Assembly (NCBI GenBank): GCA_018398585.1
Contig: JAGTTD010000013.1
Span: 7,164,492-7,228,491, forward strand
DNA: 64,000 bases
Direction: 5' to 3'
Source of the DNA: Simmondsia chinensis
Taxonomy: Eukaryota > Streptophyta > Magnoliopsida > Caryophyllales > Simmondsiaceae
The notes beneath the pieces are model-generated. The model ran no database searches. It worked only from the letters and a program-made list of their open reading frames with translations, and was not told the DNA's origin. The position numbers were made by a program, and so were the translations under genes. How positions within the stretch are numbered: position 1 is the stretch's first letter; the number at the start of each line of letters is the position of its first letter. Below, piece by piece: positions 45,195 to 56,800 of the stretch.

Positions 45195-47005
45195 AATTGA
45201 AATCCAAAACTTGTAAGAAGAAATTGTACTCTTTTACTCTCGTTAAAGTACTTGTTTCTAACTCCAATTTGCATAAACCCCAAGATAAGAAAAAATCAAC
45301 AATGGTTACCAAGAAAGTGCCTTTGAAGATAAATTCTTCTATTGCTTCTTTTACGTTGATAAGATCAAAAATAATAAAAGATATAAACAAGAATGATACA
45401 TTTCTTGCTCTCACAATTCTGAAGTACCTGCGACAGGTAAAAGATTTGTTCCAAATGTGTTTTTTAAAGAACTCAACTACCAAGTAAGATTATTTAAATA
45501 ATTGTTGTTTAAACTTTTCATTTTTATCTTCGTCAGGAGTTGCTAAAAATTCGACAGAAATGGAATCACGTGGGTTGAAGAAAAATAAAAAACCTGTTCC
45601 CATTGTAACAAACAAGATGAATAAGAAACTCATCATTTCTGCCCCAACAAGTTCAAGAATCATAAGTCACTTCAAGAAACACCCCACAATAATTTATACT
45701 GCATCAACCTTAACAGAGAAAAACAAGTTTCCCACTCCTCCTCCATTTGCAACACCAAAGACAAACAAAGAAATAAAGAAGAATGACATGTTTTTAGCAT
45801 TCACAAATTCAAAAGTACCCAATAAAGGTAAAAGATTTCTCCTATTTTTGTTTCTTTAAGGTAGTGATTATTTAAATAAATATTGTTTAAACTTTTCATT
45901 TTGCTCTTCAGTTATTGATAAAACATCGGCAGAATCACATGGGTTGAAGGAAAGTAAAAAAACCTGTTCCCACTGCAATAATCAAGGAGAATAAAAGACT
46001 CATCCTTTCTACTCCGACAAGTTCAAGAATAACAAGTCAGGTCAAGAATCCTGCAAAACCAAGTTCAGCCCTTGTGATTGCTTCTTTGAAGATGAATTCT
46101 TCTGGTGCTTCTTCTTCTACATCGACAAGAACCAAAATAATCAAAGAAATAAACAAGAATATATACATTTTTGGCTCCCACTAATTGTAAACTTCCTGGT
46201 AAAGGTAAAAGATTCGTCTTCTATATGTTTCTTTTAAAGAACAAAACGACTAAGTAAGATTATTTAAATAGTTGTTGTTTAAACTTTTCATTTTTATCTT
46301 CAATTGTTTGCTAAAACGTCGTCAGAATCACATGGATTGAAGGAAAATAAAAAACTTGTTCCCACTGTAACAATTAACGAGAATAAAGGACTTAGTATTT
46401 CCGCTCCGACAAGTTCAAGAAAAAAAGTTAGCTCCAAAATCCCGCAAAACCAAGTTCATCCCCAAGTGAATGCAAGAAATACTAGGCTCCTACTCCTGTG
46501 AAATTAGAAAAACCAACTGAAGGTAAGAAATGCCACCATCATTATTTCAAACTTAAAAATAAAGAAACAGAAACAAAAAAAAAAAAAAAAAAATTAGGTT
46601 CTTGGTCAGGTTCTATTGAGCAATTGAAGACCCAACAAGAGGAGGTGAAGATGCCTCCTGTGAAGGCTTGTCCAACAATAAACGCTAAAGCTACCAGGGT
46701 AAGATACGTTGCGTCAAGGTATATGAACATACTAGCGACCAAATCGTTTCAGAATCCAAACAATCCCGAGCCATCTACATATATTGTCAAGGCTCCCTTG
46801 GGATTTCGGTTTCTTTCAATACAAGGCATGTCACAACAGAAAACTTCCCTCACTAGTAAGAAGGATGATTATGAAACGGACGACAATTTTGTCAAGTCTA
46901 CTCCAAGCAAGGTCGAGAGTCTCAAAAAGGAAATTACGATCATGAATCAAATGTTTTGTTTAAGATTGCAAATTCATAATAAAAGAAGAGCTTTGAAAGC
47001 ATAAC
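45195..47005 (+). pseudogene. Unrecognised Lys/Ser-rich gene with four tandemly duplicated exons, decayed
   Basis: I do not recognise the family. Exon-like units end at about 45436, 45827 and 46204, each followed by GTAAAAGATT. Units 2-4 begin at about 45537, 45912 and 46302 after an intron whose 3' part repeats TTGTTTAAACTTTTCATTTT. The repeated peptide core is SHGLKE.KK..VPT, ENK.L.IS and PTSSR. Units share NKND-FLA-T-S-VP endings. Unit 1 has a 1-nt deletion, unit 3 has frame changes at A-runs, and the acceptor of unit 4 is CAA instead of CAG. After unit 4, a frame at 46498-47004 gives a Lys-rich peptide ending SKVESLKKEITIMNQMF. It is probably a pseudogene of a basic repeat protein; no functional claim is possible. 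Confidence 0.55.
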
Positions 47006-48060
47006 AAACATGTTTAGCGCAGAGGCCTCAATAGAAAATGGGTTCTCATAAAGCATACGGAGGACTCGTAGTGATGTCAGCAGCCTTTGCTTGCCCAGAA
47101 AGCTATGCACAAATATAGCAAGAGCCTCAGCATCATTGTGATGAACCTGCGGCTCATCAAGGTTATCAAGATATGACCAGTGAAAGATCTTAGGTTGACT
47201 CTTTCAATGTGTTTTAGATGAAATCTAAGGGCGAGAAAAGTGAGAAACTGATAATATCTAAAAACTGTTTATCAACAATACCAGACGAGGATGAAGGAGA
47301 AACTTCATCATTTGATTATGATGAACAAATGGCCTCTCAAACAAGTTTTGAAGATAAGAATTTTTAAAGTAAAGTTTGCAACTAGTGTACCACAAACAAG
47401 GGGGCTTATGCTCTTGTAACGCACATGCACAAGATTGACGATGACAATTACTCTAAGGTAGGTTATGATTGTTTTCCCTGGTTCGCTAATATTATTTTAC
47501 ACAAAACTACATTACATACAGAATCAGTTGGACTAAAATTTTTAAATGCTTTATAAATCCCAAACAATCTAACTATAGCTATGTTAGCCCTTAACACCAG
47601 ACACTGCATCCTAAATGAGCTTAGTAGAATTGGCCAGCAAAACAAGCAGATGTTATTTGAATGCCATAAAATTGAAGGATGACTATAGTTTCCATAAAAG
47701 CAGTAGTTCTTTGAGTATGAACTAGCTGTTGCAAATAAAATGTCACTAATCGCATCATTTCTACTGTATTCTATAGCAACTTAAATCAATTTCCAGCATT
47801 TACAATTAACGTCGGTTGTAGCTTTTGCAGAAAATCAGAAACGGGCACTATGTAATGAAAGAGAAATCATTCGCAACAACGGTAAAGGCAAAAGGATCCA
47901 AGAAGGTGGAAGCCTAGCGATGTACCAAAGGAGCCCAACTCTTGTAGTTTGCCTGCCTAGAAATGTAGATAAGGTTCATCTTGTCGTCCAAATTGTAATT
48001 TTGTATCTTTCAGATTTTTTTTGTTGTAAAGGCACTCAAGTTACATAGCATATAATCTAT
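47006..48060 (+). other. Possible 3' exons of the exon-repeat locus
   Basis: An acidic segment with ETSSFDYDEQMASQTSFED is seen at about 47300-47360 and a Lys-rich one (EKSFATTVKAKGSKKVEA, about 47858-47911) before an AT-rich 3' region. Frames are broken. They may belong to the locus at 45195-47005, but junctions cannot be proven. Confidence 0.3.
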
Positions 48061-49179
48061 TATAACCTTTTTGAATATAATTGTATATTGACCGTTGAAT
48101 ACGCGAGTTCCTAAAAAAAGCGAAGCGAGCCGCGCTAGTAGCGTGCATCCCTTTTTCAGCTGGTCCTTTTTCTATACTAAATCATTCAGTTATTTTTTTT
48201 TTTTTTATGGAATCATTCAATTATTTATCTCTCAAATACAATAAAAACAAGACAAAGAAAGTAAATGTAAACAACACCAATCTAGCAGATACAAAATCAA
48301 ACACAATTACTAATCTGAAATATTGAAAATGCTTGCACGAGCATGACAACTCTTATTGTAGAATTTCAGCGTGACTATAACATAAAATATATAAACTGTT
48401 ATTTACTTTTTATGGTTAAAGCTTTCAATAAATTCACTCAGATGTAAGAGTAGAAAATACATTACAAGCGATACCAACAATTATCAATCATAAGATCATT
48501 CTTTTGATCAACTTAGGTGTATATGGTTATCAATATTAGGCATATGTACAAACTTAGTCGTGCAAGATATCTCGTTTACTTACCGAGATTAAATCATGTA
48601 CATCTTTATAACCTTATCATTAAGGAGTTTCGCTACCACAACGGACATGTAAAAAGATGCATGGACCTTTTAGTTATTGAATTATAAAACAAAGGCAATT
48701 GGGACTAGCACATATGCAAGAAGACGTACCTGATCTCAGGTTGCCAACCTTGTGAATGCAAGATTCCTATAACTTTGAATAAAATGCAATACTCACTATG
48801 GGATAATTCTTAAAGTTGAACATGGTGAATTTCATTTTCAAGGTAACATATTCCCACCAGCGTTGTCAAAGGCACAAAGGCTGCTCGTTGGTGGGTGTGT
48901 GCGGCCACAATTAAAGCACATGCTTCTTGGACACGAGGCACACTTAGTTACAAAGATTTGTAAATACTACCCAAGTTAGGAATATTCAAATAATTTATAA
49001 CTAATACATAAAGCAAAGCAGCGAAGTAAATACATATCAAAGTTATGAGGTGTATAGCTATTGTTTGAAAGCAGCGTTATAAGTATCTAAAAATGTAGCC
49101 AATATATATGGCGTAGATTTACTAGCTTATGAAAAATGACTAAATTAACTCTGTTACATAATTATTTTCCATTACATCC
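48061..49179. other. AT-rich region without recognisable gene
   Basis: No domain or structured repeat was recognised. Confidence 0.4.
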
Positions 49180-51300
49180 TGTTGGAGAATTTCCCATTGA
49201 ACCGGGACCAAAGATCTCAGGTGTCGAGGCCATGTAATCACTTTCCTTAAGACTTATTTCAGCGTACGAAATAGTCTTGGAGATACAACGACAACCAAAT
49301 AAAATGAAATGAGAATGTGTAAGAGGAGGGATAGGCGAGATATCAATTTGAATGAAGTTTTTAAGTACTTTTCACAACACTTTCTTTTGAATACACACAA
49401 GTGTTTCTTGCAATATTTTCCATAAATTCATCATCCCTTAAACATGAGAACGAAGGGGTTATTTATAGTTTTTATGTGTCTCTTCATGAAGGGACACGTC
49501 CCTTTATGAAGTGACACTGCCCTTTTAATATTTCACAATACTTTGCAAACAAAGATATTTCATGTGTGTTCTTCAAAGAACTAGGGGGAAAATATATAAC
49601 AAAAATAATATTTAGAAGATGTCCCAAACTTATCAAAACCCAACCATCAAATACCAGAAAAAACACGTTACTATAATTCTGTAAGATCTGTGTGTCAACA
49701 CATAGGCCCTGTGTGTCCACACACATACACTTCAAGTTAGTTCTATTGAGCTGTATGTTGACACACCTTAGACAAGCCAATACTCTTCAAAATCAAGTAT
49801 GGGACAAACTTCAAACACTTTATTTAAATACTCTATTTTGAAAATACATCAACATTCCCCCACCATTTTTAAAATACAATCATTTTCATATAAGGCCTCT
49901 CAAAATTAAAGGAGGCCTTATTGTGTATCAATGAAGGTGTCTCTCGATTAAATCCCTAGTTAGTGAAGACACGTTTACAGTTAATCGGATAAAAAATGGT
50001 AGACCATGCTTTAAACCATACAACCCATTTGGCTAACCGAACACATCTACACGCATAAGGCATGCTCCCCATACAAACCCTACAATTTCCAGATCGACAC
50101 ATTTATGGCCTTGTATCCTGTACCCTTCGTGAGTGTTTCAGGGCCAAACTCTTAGTCAAAAATTACCCTTTTGAAGCGGCCAAACTTCAAATTGAGATGG
50201 ACCTCATTGATCATGTCCCTGCGACGTGACATTCAATAAGAATTTAAAAATTAGGTCCATTAAGAGCATAGCTCATCCTCTTAGTATCTCTGACGCAGGT
50301 ACCAAGCCCTACACACATGGGATGGAAAATTCTCGTTTAGTGCTTACAGTCACATGGATTACAAGTCTCTCTCATTGAACCCGAGACCTAGCGTCATATT
50401 AGGAGTCGAGTTGAGGGCCAATCATGGGCAACTAATAATGACAGGTTTCACACCATCCTTCATTTATTTATTATCAAGTCTCTAGCAATGTTTTTGTTTA
50501 AATAAGAGATCCGCTAGATTCTGACTTACATTTTCAAAGTCCACAGTGATTATTCAATCTTTCATAAGTTATTTCACTGAACAATATTTGACACTAATGT
50601 GTCCGGACTTTCAGTGATACATCTCACTCTTATACATTTTAAAGCATAACCTCACTATCACAATGGATAGAAACAAATAGTATTGGCTTAGGCCACAAAA
50701 GAATCTTAAACTAAAGATCCTTTAAATATTATGCTTCTTTAGAAGCAGAAATTAGAGTAATATACTCCACAATCACAGTGGAATTAATAATATGTGTTTG
50801 TTTCTTAAAATCTATGGAACAACACCCCCATCATGAAGTAACACCCACTCGCTTGTAGAAGCATAGTCCTCTTTATCGGAGATACAATTGGCATCCAAGT
50901 ATTCTTCTTACGTAGAAGAGTACTCATTAAACATAACACCATAATTCATGGCGGTTTCAGTACCTTACGTACCACATGCTAATAAACTTTACTCACATAG
51001 CTAGTTATATATACTTAGTTTTTCAACAACAAAGGCTACATCGAACCTTTTCAAAATCTAATTATACTGTTGAAGTACTTTCAGTTGGTGCTAAGCATTC
51101 ATACCAAATTTTCAACATGTAATCAACATATATGCACACAATGAATCCTTTATTATTGTTAAACTTGCCATACATACTTTTATTGGATTTATTAATTACC
51201 TCTTTCAAAAGGCAACATCGCAAGACTTCATAGTCTTGTCGTAGGATCACAATCTATGACACAACAATATTGAACTTTAAAATTTATATTATTTCTAGTT
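49180..51300 (-). mobile_element. Ty1/copia remnant: 3' LTR plus RNase H/RT fragments
   Basis: The LTR 49180-49854 begins TGTTGGAGAATTTCCC and ends ACATCAACA; on the minus strand it is preceded by a purine tract (AAAATGGTGGGGGAA). Beyond it, RNase H relics (about 50460-50780) and an RT relic (51062-51250) with GFIVCIYVDYMLKIW appear, where the second Asp of YVDD is Tyr. Protease, integrase, gag and the 5' LTR are not found, so the copy is 5'-deleted or eroded. Confidence 0.7.
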
Positions 51301-52680
51301 CATTCCTCTAGAAATATGCAAGTCCGATCGCTAGGACTTCTCTTTTCACATTCTTTTACTCTGTCAAAGTTCTAGAGTATTTTCGGGGTTTTTTTTCCTC
51401 AATCATGATTTTCGTCATAATATACTTTATTTCATATAATCACAATGCATCATTTAATATCAACGAAAGACACAAAGTCATTTTAATATACTCATTTATA
51501 TTTACATATCAATTTACCCATAGCTAAATCACATGAATTATCATGCCGTTTATAAGCGTCTAACTTTATGGGTAATACATGAGTCATTAGAATTCAGTAT
51601 TTATATACTCTTAATTTTTGTCACTTTTATGACTAACAAACAACATGTGAATGCACGATCACATAATAATCTCATCTTCCATGCAACAACTGCATATAAA
51701 TTAGATTCAACTTGAGCATCTTTACATTCATTGTATAAATGCTCTTCATTTTAACCGATGAAAAGAATCATGATTATTGCACCAACTAAGTACTTAACCA
51801 TCAAATGCACATGCCCCTTAAAAATGCACGCAAACATTACTTTAACCGCATTAATTATGATGGGTGATAAAATTTTCACATGCATGCCAGTTTCCATTGA
51901 GGCATTATATCCAATAATATTGGAAGACCCACCGGAGATATGCGGTTAACTATGAAATTATAAATCATCATTTTCAAGTACTTTTATACAATATTTTTTC
52001 ATCATCCTTAATTATGAACTTCAACTTGAATATTTTTATATCAGTCACATTAGGGATCAGCATATGTAAAATAATCATATACTTCATGATCCACTAAATA
52101 CATTCAAATTCACATCATTTTCGTTTTACCAAGCAAACAAAGGCATTCTTATTCATAAATTAAAATCGCATTAATTCATGATCATTAATATGCATACACG
52201 CATTAATCACATAACTGCACTAACATCCATATATACATATACAAAATCGCAGAACATGCATGATATTAATTGAGCATGCACCAGCCTTGTAGTTCTATCA
52301 ATATGTATATGGATGATCATACTCAAATTATATACTCCAAATATGTAATATGTATTTGATACCTTAATTGCTTGGATTGAGTACAGACCACATTATCTAG
52401 TTTTAGATTTTGGGTTTTTTTTTTTTTTTTTTTTTTTACCAGTAAGTTTGAATTTTCAAAAAATTGAAAATTAGACATATAGTACAACATATTTTCTTAA
52501 AAAGGAAATTAATACTTGGAAGTACAGGTGGTCAACATGTCGATTCAAATCGACCCGCGAGCCAACCCTCTAGTACAACAGCTTTAGTTGGGTCGAGTTG
52601 GGGAAGGGGACATCCTTGACCTGGTTCAGCCCTTGACACAATTCATAAGGCTCTGATGGGTTAAATCTGGGTTAGACCTT
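51301..52680. other. AT-rich region, possibly eroded copia sequence
   Basis: No frame of interest. A T-run of about 24 lies at 52415-52438. A GC-richer stretch (52530-52680) contains GATTCAAATCGACCCGCGAG and may be a hAT end relic. Confidence 0.35.
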
Positions 52681-52686
52681 GGTCAA

Positions 52687-53059
52687 TAGAGGTGGCCACG
52701 GGCCGGGCTCGGCCAAGCCTGTAGCTGGTCAGGCCTGGAGCGGGCTAGGCTAGGCTTGGTCCCCCACTCCCATATATATATATTTTTTTTAATCTTGAAA
52801 ATTTTACAGAAAATGACAATAATGGGATTTGAACCCCATCTTTCTAGCATGCAAAACATCATTATTACCATGTGAGCTAAAACTTTTTTATAATTTTATT
52901 GGGTATAAAAATAATTTAACATACTTTACAAAAAAAGATAAAAATTTGATACAAAATTGCCACTAGTGGGATTTGAATCCCATAGCTCTAACACATAAAA
53001 TTCACTATTACCATGTAACCTACAATTTATTTATGATTTCATTATGTAAAATTAATATA

Positions 53060-53108
<49 letters not shown>

Positions 53109-53155
53109 TCCAAACAGGCCCAAACGCCGGCCGACCCGGCCACTGGCCACCTCTA
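52687..53155. mobile_element. Non-autonomous hAT MITE (469 bp), perfect 8-bp TSD
   Basis: Left TAGAGGTGGCCACGGGCCGG and right complement TAGAGGTGGCCAGTGGCCGG are terminal inverted repeats, with TTGGTCAA on both sides (52679-52686, 53156-53163). An internal ~130-bp unit is duplicated (period 144): TGGGATTTGAACCCCAT at 52823 and TGGGATTTGAATCCCAT at 52967. It also contains (TA)n and (TAA)n microsatellites (53056-53104). The termini match the hAT at 62322. Confidence 0.94.
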
Positions 53156-53163
53156 TTGGTCAA

Positions 53164-53876
53164 CATAAAAAAATATACAAAAAAATATAAAATAAACACA
53201 TAAATATAAGATAAACACAAGAGGAATTATAAGTTTATTAATAAAATATAAAATACATAATATGATATTAAAATTTATGCAGTTACTTTAGTCAATTACC
53301 TACATACTTAAAACATAAAATGCATGACAGTGAAATTTGTACGATAACTTTCGTTTCCTTAGTTCTCCTTACATTGCTGCTTTTGGTCTGATTTTGTACG
53401 TTATGTTATTACTTTGACAGTAATAATTTTGATCCTGTAAATATAATAATTATAAAAAGGGTCAATAAAAAATAAAAAAATTTTACAAATTGAAAAAGAC
53501 CTTCCCCACTCAACGATCAAATTCGCACCCACAGGCAGCCACGTCATCTTACTTTCATTTAAACACCAGCAACAATCTGATTGGTCCATCAGACGTGTTC
53601 GAACCTCCAAGTCACCCACGACCACATCAATTTCAAATCACCCAAAAACACACCGCCTCTTAATACTCGCCCCCCCACGCGCCTCTCAACGCGCGTAGGC
53701 ACTCTCCAACGGTAAATTTTTTCATTTCTTTTTTTTTTTTTAAACCCTCCGAGACGATTAAATCGAGCGGGCAACGCATCGATCCTTTGAGTCATACGGA
53801 TTCAAATTGAGTAGAGAGAGAAGATCTTCAAATTTAAGAGAGATTTAGAGAGAGAAAGCTCTGGTCTGCTGAATCA
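53164..53876 (+). promoter_or_regulatory. Upstream region of the HRLI gene
   Basis: CCACGTCA (53539-53546) is an ACGT-core bZIP-type motif and ACGCGCG (53689-53696) a CGCG-box, both about 190-340 bases before the ATG. A pyrimidine tract and GAGAGA leader (53810-53860) follow. No clear TATA box was identified. The regulatory meaning is inferred. Confidence 0.4.
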
Positions 53877-56800
53877 ATGGCTTTTGTGTCGTTTGTTGGA
53901 AGAGTTCTATTCGTTTCTGTTTTCATACTCTCCGCTTGGCAGGAGTAAGTACACTTAATTAGCTGTTACTCATAAATCCCATGTTGCGGTCGTAAGAGAG
54001 AATAGATCAATATATAGATATTAATCGATTTTAAAATGCAATTTCAGTTGGGTTTATATGTTTTATCTCTAGTATGCCACCTATGTAGGTTGGGGTGAAA
54101 ATTTAACATTAGCTGTCATGGATTTAGTGTTTCTTCCTCAGATCTGTTATGTTTTTTGTTTGTTTTGATTTGTTTGTAAGTTATGCGAGCACTGAATGCT
54201 CAAAAATCTGCTGTTTTTATGGCGTGATTCTGCTGTGAGATTGTGGAGTGTGAATCTAGGGTTTAAGTGCTGTTTTAGTTTCTATTTATGATTATTTATG
54301 GTGGAAATTATGGATCTCCTGGTCTGTTTTGGATTATAATGTTATCTATCTGAAGCTTTACGCTTTTTTCTTTTTGTTATTCTGGTTTTAATTAAGCTAG
54401 TAGAATGTTATCTTTTCTGGTGGTTAGTGCATGGCCGATTGGGAATATTTTAGGGGTTTAAAGTAAGTTTTTGCCAATGGGCTCTTTTATGGTAACTGAG
54501 GTGTTTAGATCTTTTTTAAATACACCTCGAATAGTTTGCTTTGTATTGTGATGTTGTTACATATGTGTTTATAATTGTTAAGTACAAAATCATTTATGGA
54601 CTTTTACCTGTCAGCTTAAGCTTTTGGGAAAGTTAGTTCTTTGGCATAGTACTAGAGCCTTTTGTGACCAAAAGGTCACGAGTTCAAGTCCCAATAGTCT
54701 CCATTTTCAATATTAACATAATTTAAGCATAAAATCTAAGGTGGGTCTGTGCAACTTTCTCGCTTCAAGCCCAAAGGGCATTGCATAGGGGGCATGTTAG
54801 AGTACAAAACCATTTTTGGGCTTTCACGTATTATCTTAATTTGGGAAAGTTGGTTCTTTGACAATAATGTATCACATATAGATTGCTATTTCTTTGATGT
54901 TGATTCTTGATACATGTGGAAGCAAACTTATGATATAATTGAATCTTAAAAGTGAATTTGTGCTCCAACTATATTTTATTGCTTAGGGTGGTGACCAGCC
55001 TTTGGATTTGTGCTGCACCTTGATACTGATACAGTTAATTTTGAGACATGCTTTTGATATCAGAAGTGGATGATGAGTTTTTGATCCATTGGGACTCAGG
55101 TTCCTGATGTTGCCTTGATACTTGGGAATGCTATCAAGCTTGAAGTGGATGTTTAATTTGATTTTGTGCTAAGATGTGTTGGTGATCATTCGAAGGGGTT
55201 TCCAGTTTGATAAATAACTTTTAGTATATCAACAGATGAATTGTAGTAGATTTGTTTAAGCATAAACTACAATATTGTTGTTTCCTCTTGATTTATTTGA
55301 TTACGTCCCATTGATGGAGCTTTTAGCTATGGCGTCTAAAAAGTTTGGCTCCGATCCAAGAGGTCTATGGTAGTATCTAGTGAATAATGTATAGTTATGC
55401 TACATTTTGTTCTTTTACTTTTCCTGTACTTTAAGATCGCCATTTTCTCCTGATTGTTCGTCTAATGGTTCTCAATGATTGTGCTCATCTCATTCTCAGA
55501 ACAAACTGCTGAACGTCTGACTAGAGTGTCTCCACTTGAAATGTTATTTTTGCGTGGGGAGATCAAGGAAATTGCCCCAGTTCCAATTGGTTGAACTTGC
55601 CATTTTGTTAGCCTTTAAACAGAGGTTAGATATGTTGATCATCCATCGATTTATTGCTCTCTTCTCTCTCTCGCACTTGTCCAACCAACCTTAATGCGAC
55701 CTAATTTCTCTCCCTTTGGCCGAATCACTGCTCCAAAATGTACGTGAAAGTCATCTTTTGCTTCCAGACCATCCAATCATTATCTTCCATTATGTGGCTG
55801 AATGAATGGTGGATAATGCAAGATGTTGCAAACATGCATTTTCCCTCATAAAGAGAAATTATTGTGCCTCTTGTTCATCGTGATGCTAGTCTACCATACG
55901 CATTTCGGGTGTGTCAATGTGCAGGGTATATCCCAAATGTACTGTTGGTGTCTTTTTGGGGTCGTGATATTGCTGTAACACCCCTAAAGTATTCTTTGTG
56001 GCATATTATGATTACTGTTAACAATGTTTCCAAATGGCCAAAGGAGTTAGTTTGAGTGGTATAGCAATTGAGCTTGTTGCTTCATCAAGGGTTAGGTTTG
56101 GAGTTTGAATCATGCTATTGAGTGCAATCAATTTCCTAGGGCCATACATCGGGCCTTAGGCCCCAACTTACCTTGCACCTTAGGAAAATTTTTGAGCGGG
56201 TGGTGCTTCGAACATGGGGATTAATCGAGGCGAGCATAAGATGGACGAACACATCGGTTACCAAAAGAGTCTATGTTCTTAACGTATGAACTGAACTACA
56301 ATCCAAATAAAAAATATTTTGGCATTGGGATGAGGAGCACCTTTACCGAGCAAGTATTGTTCGAGATGGCAAGTGGATGCTACCTCCCATATAGTTTTGA
56401 AGCAACGCATAGTCTTACTGCCACCTAATATGTGGATGGTATTATATTGTGGAGGCTTTCTAGCGGTGAGCTACCCTAGGAGTGGGAAATCCTTTTAATG
56501 TTATTGTTTCGACTATCCAAGGAGTGCATCCACTTTAGAGACAAATTTGCTATCAAAGGAGGATCCCTTAGTGAACGGAGAGATGCTTAAAACATTGATC
56601 TCGAGATTGATGTTTTTGAAGAAACATTACTTTAAGTAATATTGAAGAGAAAAGTTTGAAGTTGGCTTCGGAAAAAATGGTTGCATTTGAAAGCTTTCTA
56701 CATATGTTTTAACATGAATGAAGAAGGAAAGTAATTTAGCTTTGTGAGATTTTCAAAAGAAATATTTTGTCGTGTTTTTTGTGTATTACTTCTCAACTCT

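Noticed and set aside
47463..47645. Small minus-strand frame as a gene
   Set aside because: It overlaps the exon-repeat locus in antisense and has no recognisable features.
53056..53104. Functional element at the (TA)n(TAA)n tract
   Set aside because: Plain microsatellite inside the hAT MITE.
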